A DNA stretch of 64,000 bases from Chrysomallon squamiferum. Its lineage: Eukaryota; Mollusca; Gastropoda; Neomphalida; Peltospiridae. Below the pieces are notes generated by a model. It had not been told where the DNA came from. It worked only from the letters and a program-made list of their open reading frames with translations, and did no database searches. The translations under genes were made by a program, and so were the position numbers. Shown here in pieces: positions 63,852 through 64,000 of this stretch. The first letter of the stretch is position 1. Each line of letters starts with the position of its first letter. The stretch covers positions 1,648,167-1,712,166 of the forward strand of contig CM022665.1 in assembly GCA_012295275.1 (NCBI GenBank). The letters are read 5' to 3'.

Positions 63852-64000
63852 GTAAGCCAATCAGAATATGAAATAAAGTATTTTACATATATGTTTAATA
63901 AATAAATAATAAAAGAAAATACAATATAAATATTACTGTAAATAGTTGCTCCTAATTTTCTTATTTTTCTTTTTTTTTTAATGTTTTTTGCAACTGAAAA

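Overview
The window is nuclear DNA from an animal. Genes are split into many short exons with GT-AG introns, the sequence is very AT-rich, and there are many microsatellites and decayed non-LTR retrotransposons. The gene content (UFL1, KDM1A/LSD1, a family C GPCR of the GABA-B type, a secreted GH3 xylosidase-like enzyme, a secreted Asp-rich protein) and the type of retrotransposon fit a lophotrochozoan, most likely a mollusc. That assignment is an inference; no single marker here proves it. I assembled the exons by eye from splice sites, reading-frame phase and remembered family sequences.

Layout. (1) 23-944, +: last three exons of UFL1, the UFM1 E3 ligase. (2) 2714-14701, -: complete KDM1A (histone H3 lysine demethylase), 18 exons, 790 aa, all phases consistent. 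Its largest intron holds a dead LINE in the antisense direction. UFL1 and KDM1A converge, and a local ~200-bp duplication lies between their 3' ends. (3) 16385-22690, +: complete secreted GH3 beta-xylosidase-like enzyme, 11 exons, 739 aa, with a TATA box and a perfect inverted repeat just upstream. (4) 22885-32865, -: complete GABA-B-type receptor, 15 exons, 756 aa, with a very short tail and one apparent GC-AG intron. It converges with the GH3 gene; the stop codons are only about 200 bp apart. (5) 35490-42537: decayed remains of a second, tandem GABA-B-type receptor copy, - strand, with recognisable relics of exons 9, 14 and 15 in the right order. (6) 38906-41514, +: inside that decayed copy, on the opposite strand, an apparently intact gene for a secreted, extremely acidic Asp/Glu-rich protein with TATA box, 5' UTR intron, signal peptide and poly(A) signal. 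It is a candidate biomineralisation or secretory-granule protein. (7) 44777-45231: 3' fragment of another retrotransposon. (8) 48941-63851 and beyond the right edge, +: 20 exons (1250 in-frame codons) of a large coiled-coil protein that I do not recognise, with two arrays of an 8-residue Ser-Pro repeat.

The genes do not form one pathway. The most interesting block is 22.9-42.5 kb: a divergent GABA-B-type receptor, a broken tandem copy of it, and the acidic secreted-protein gene nested within the broken copy.
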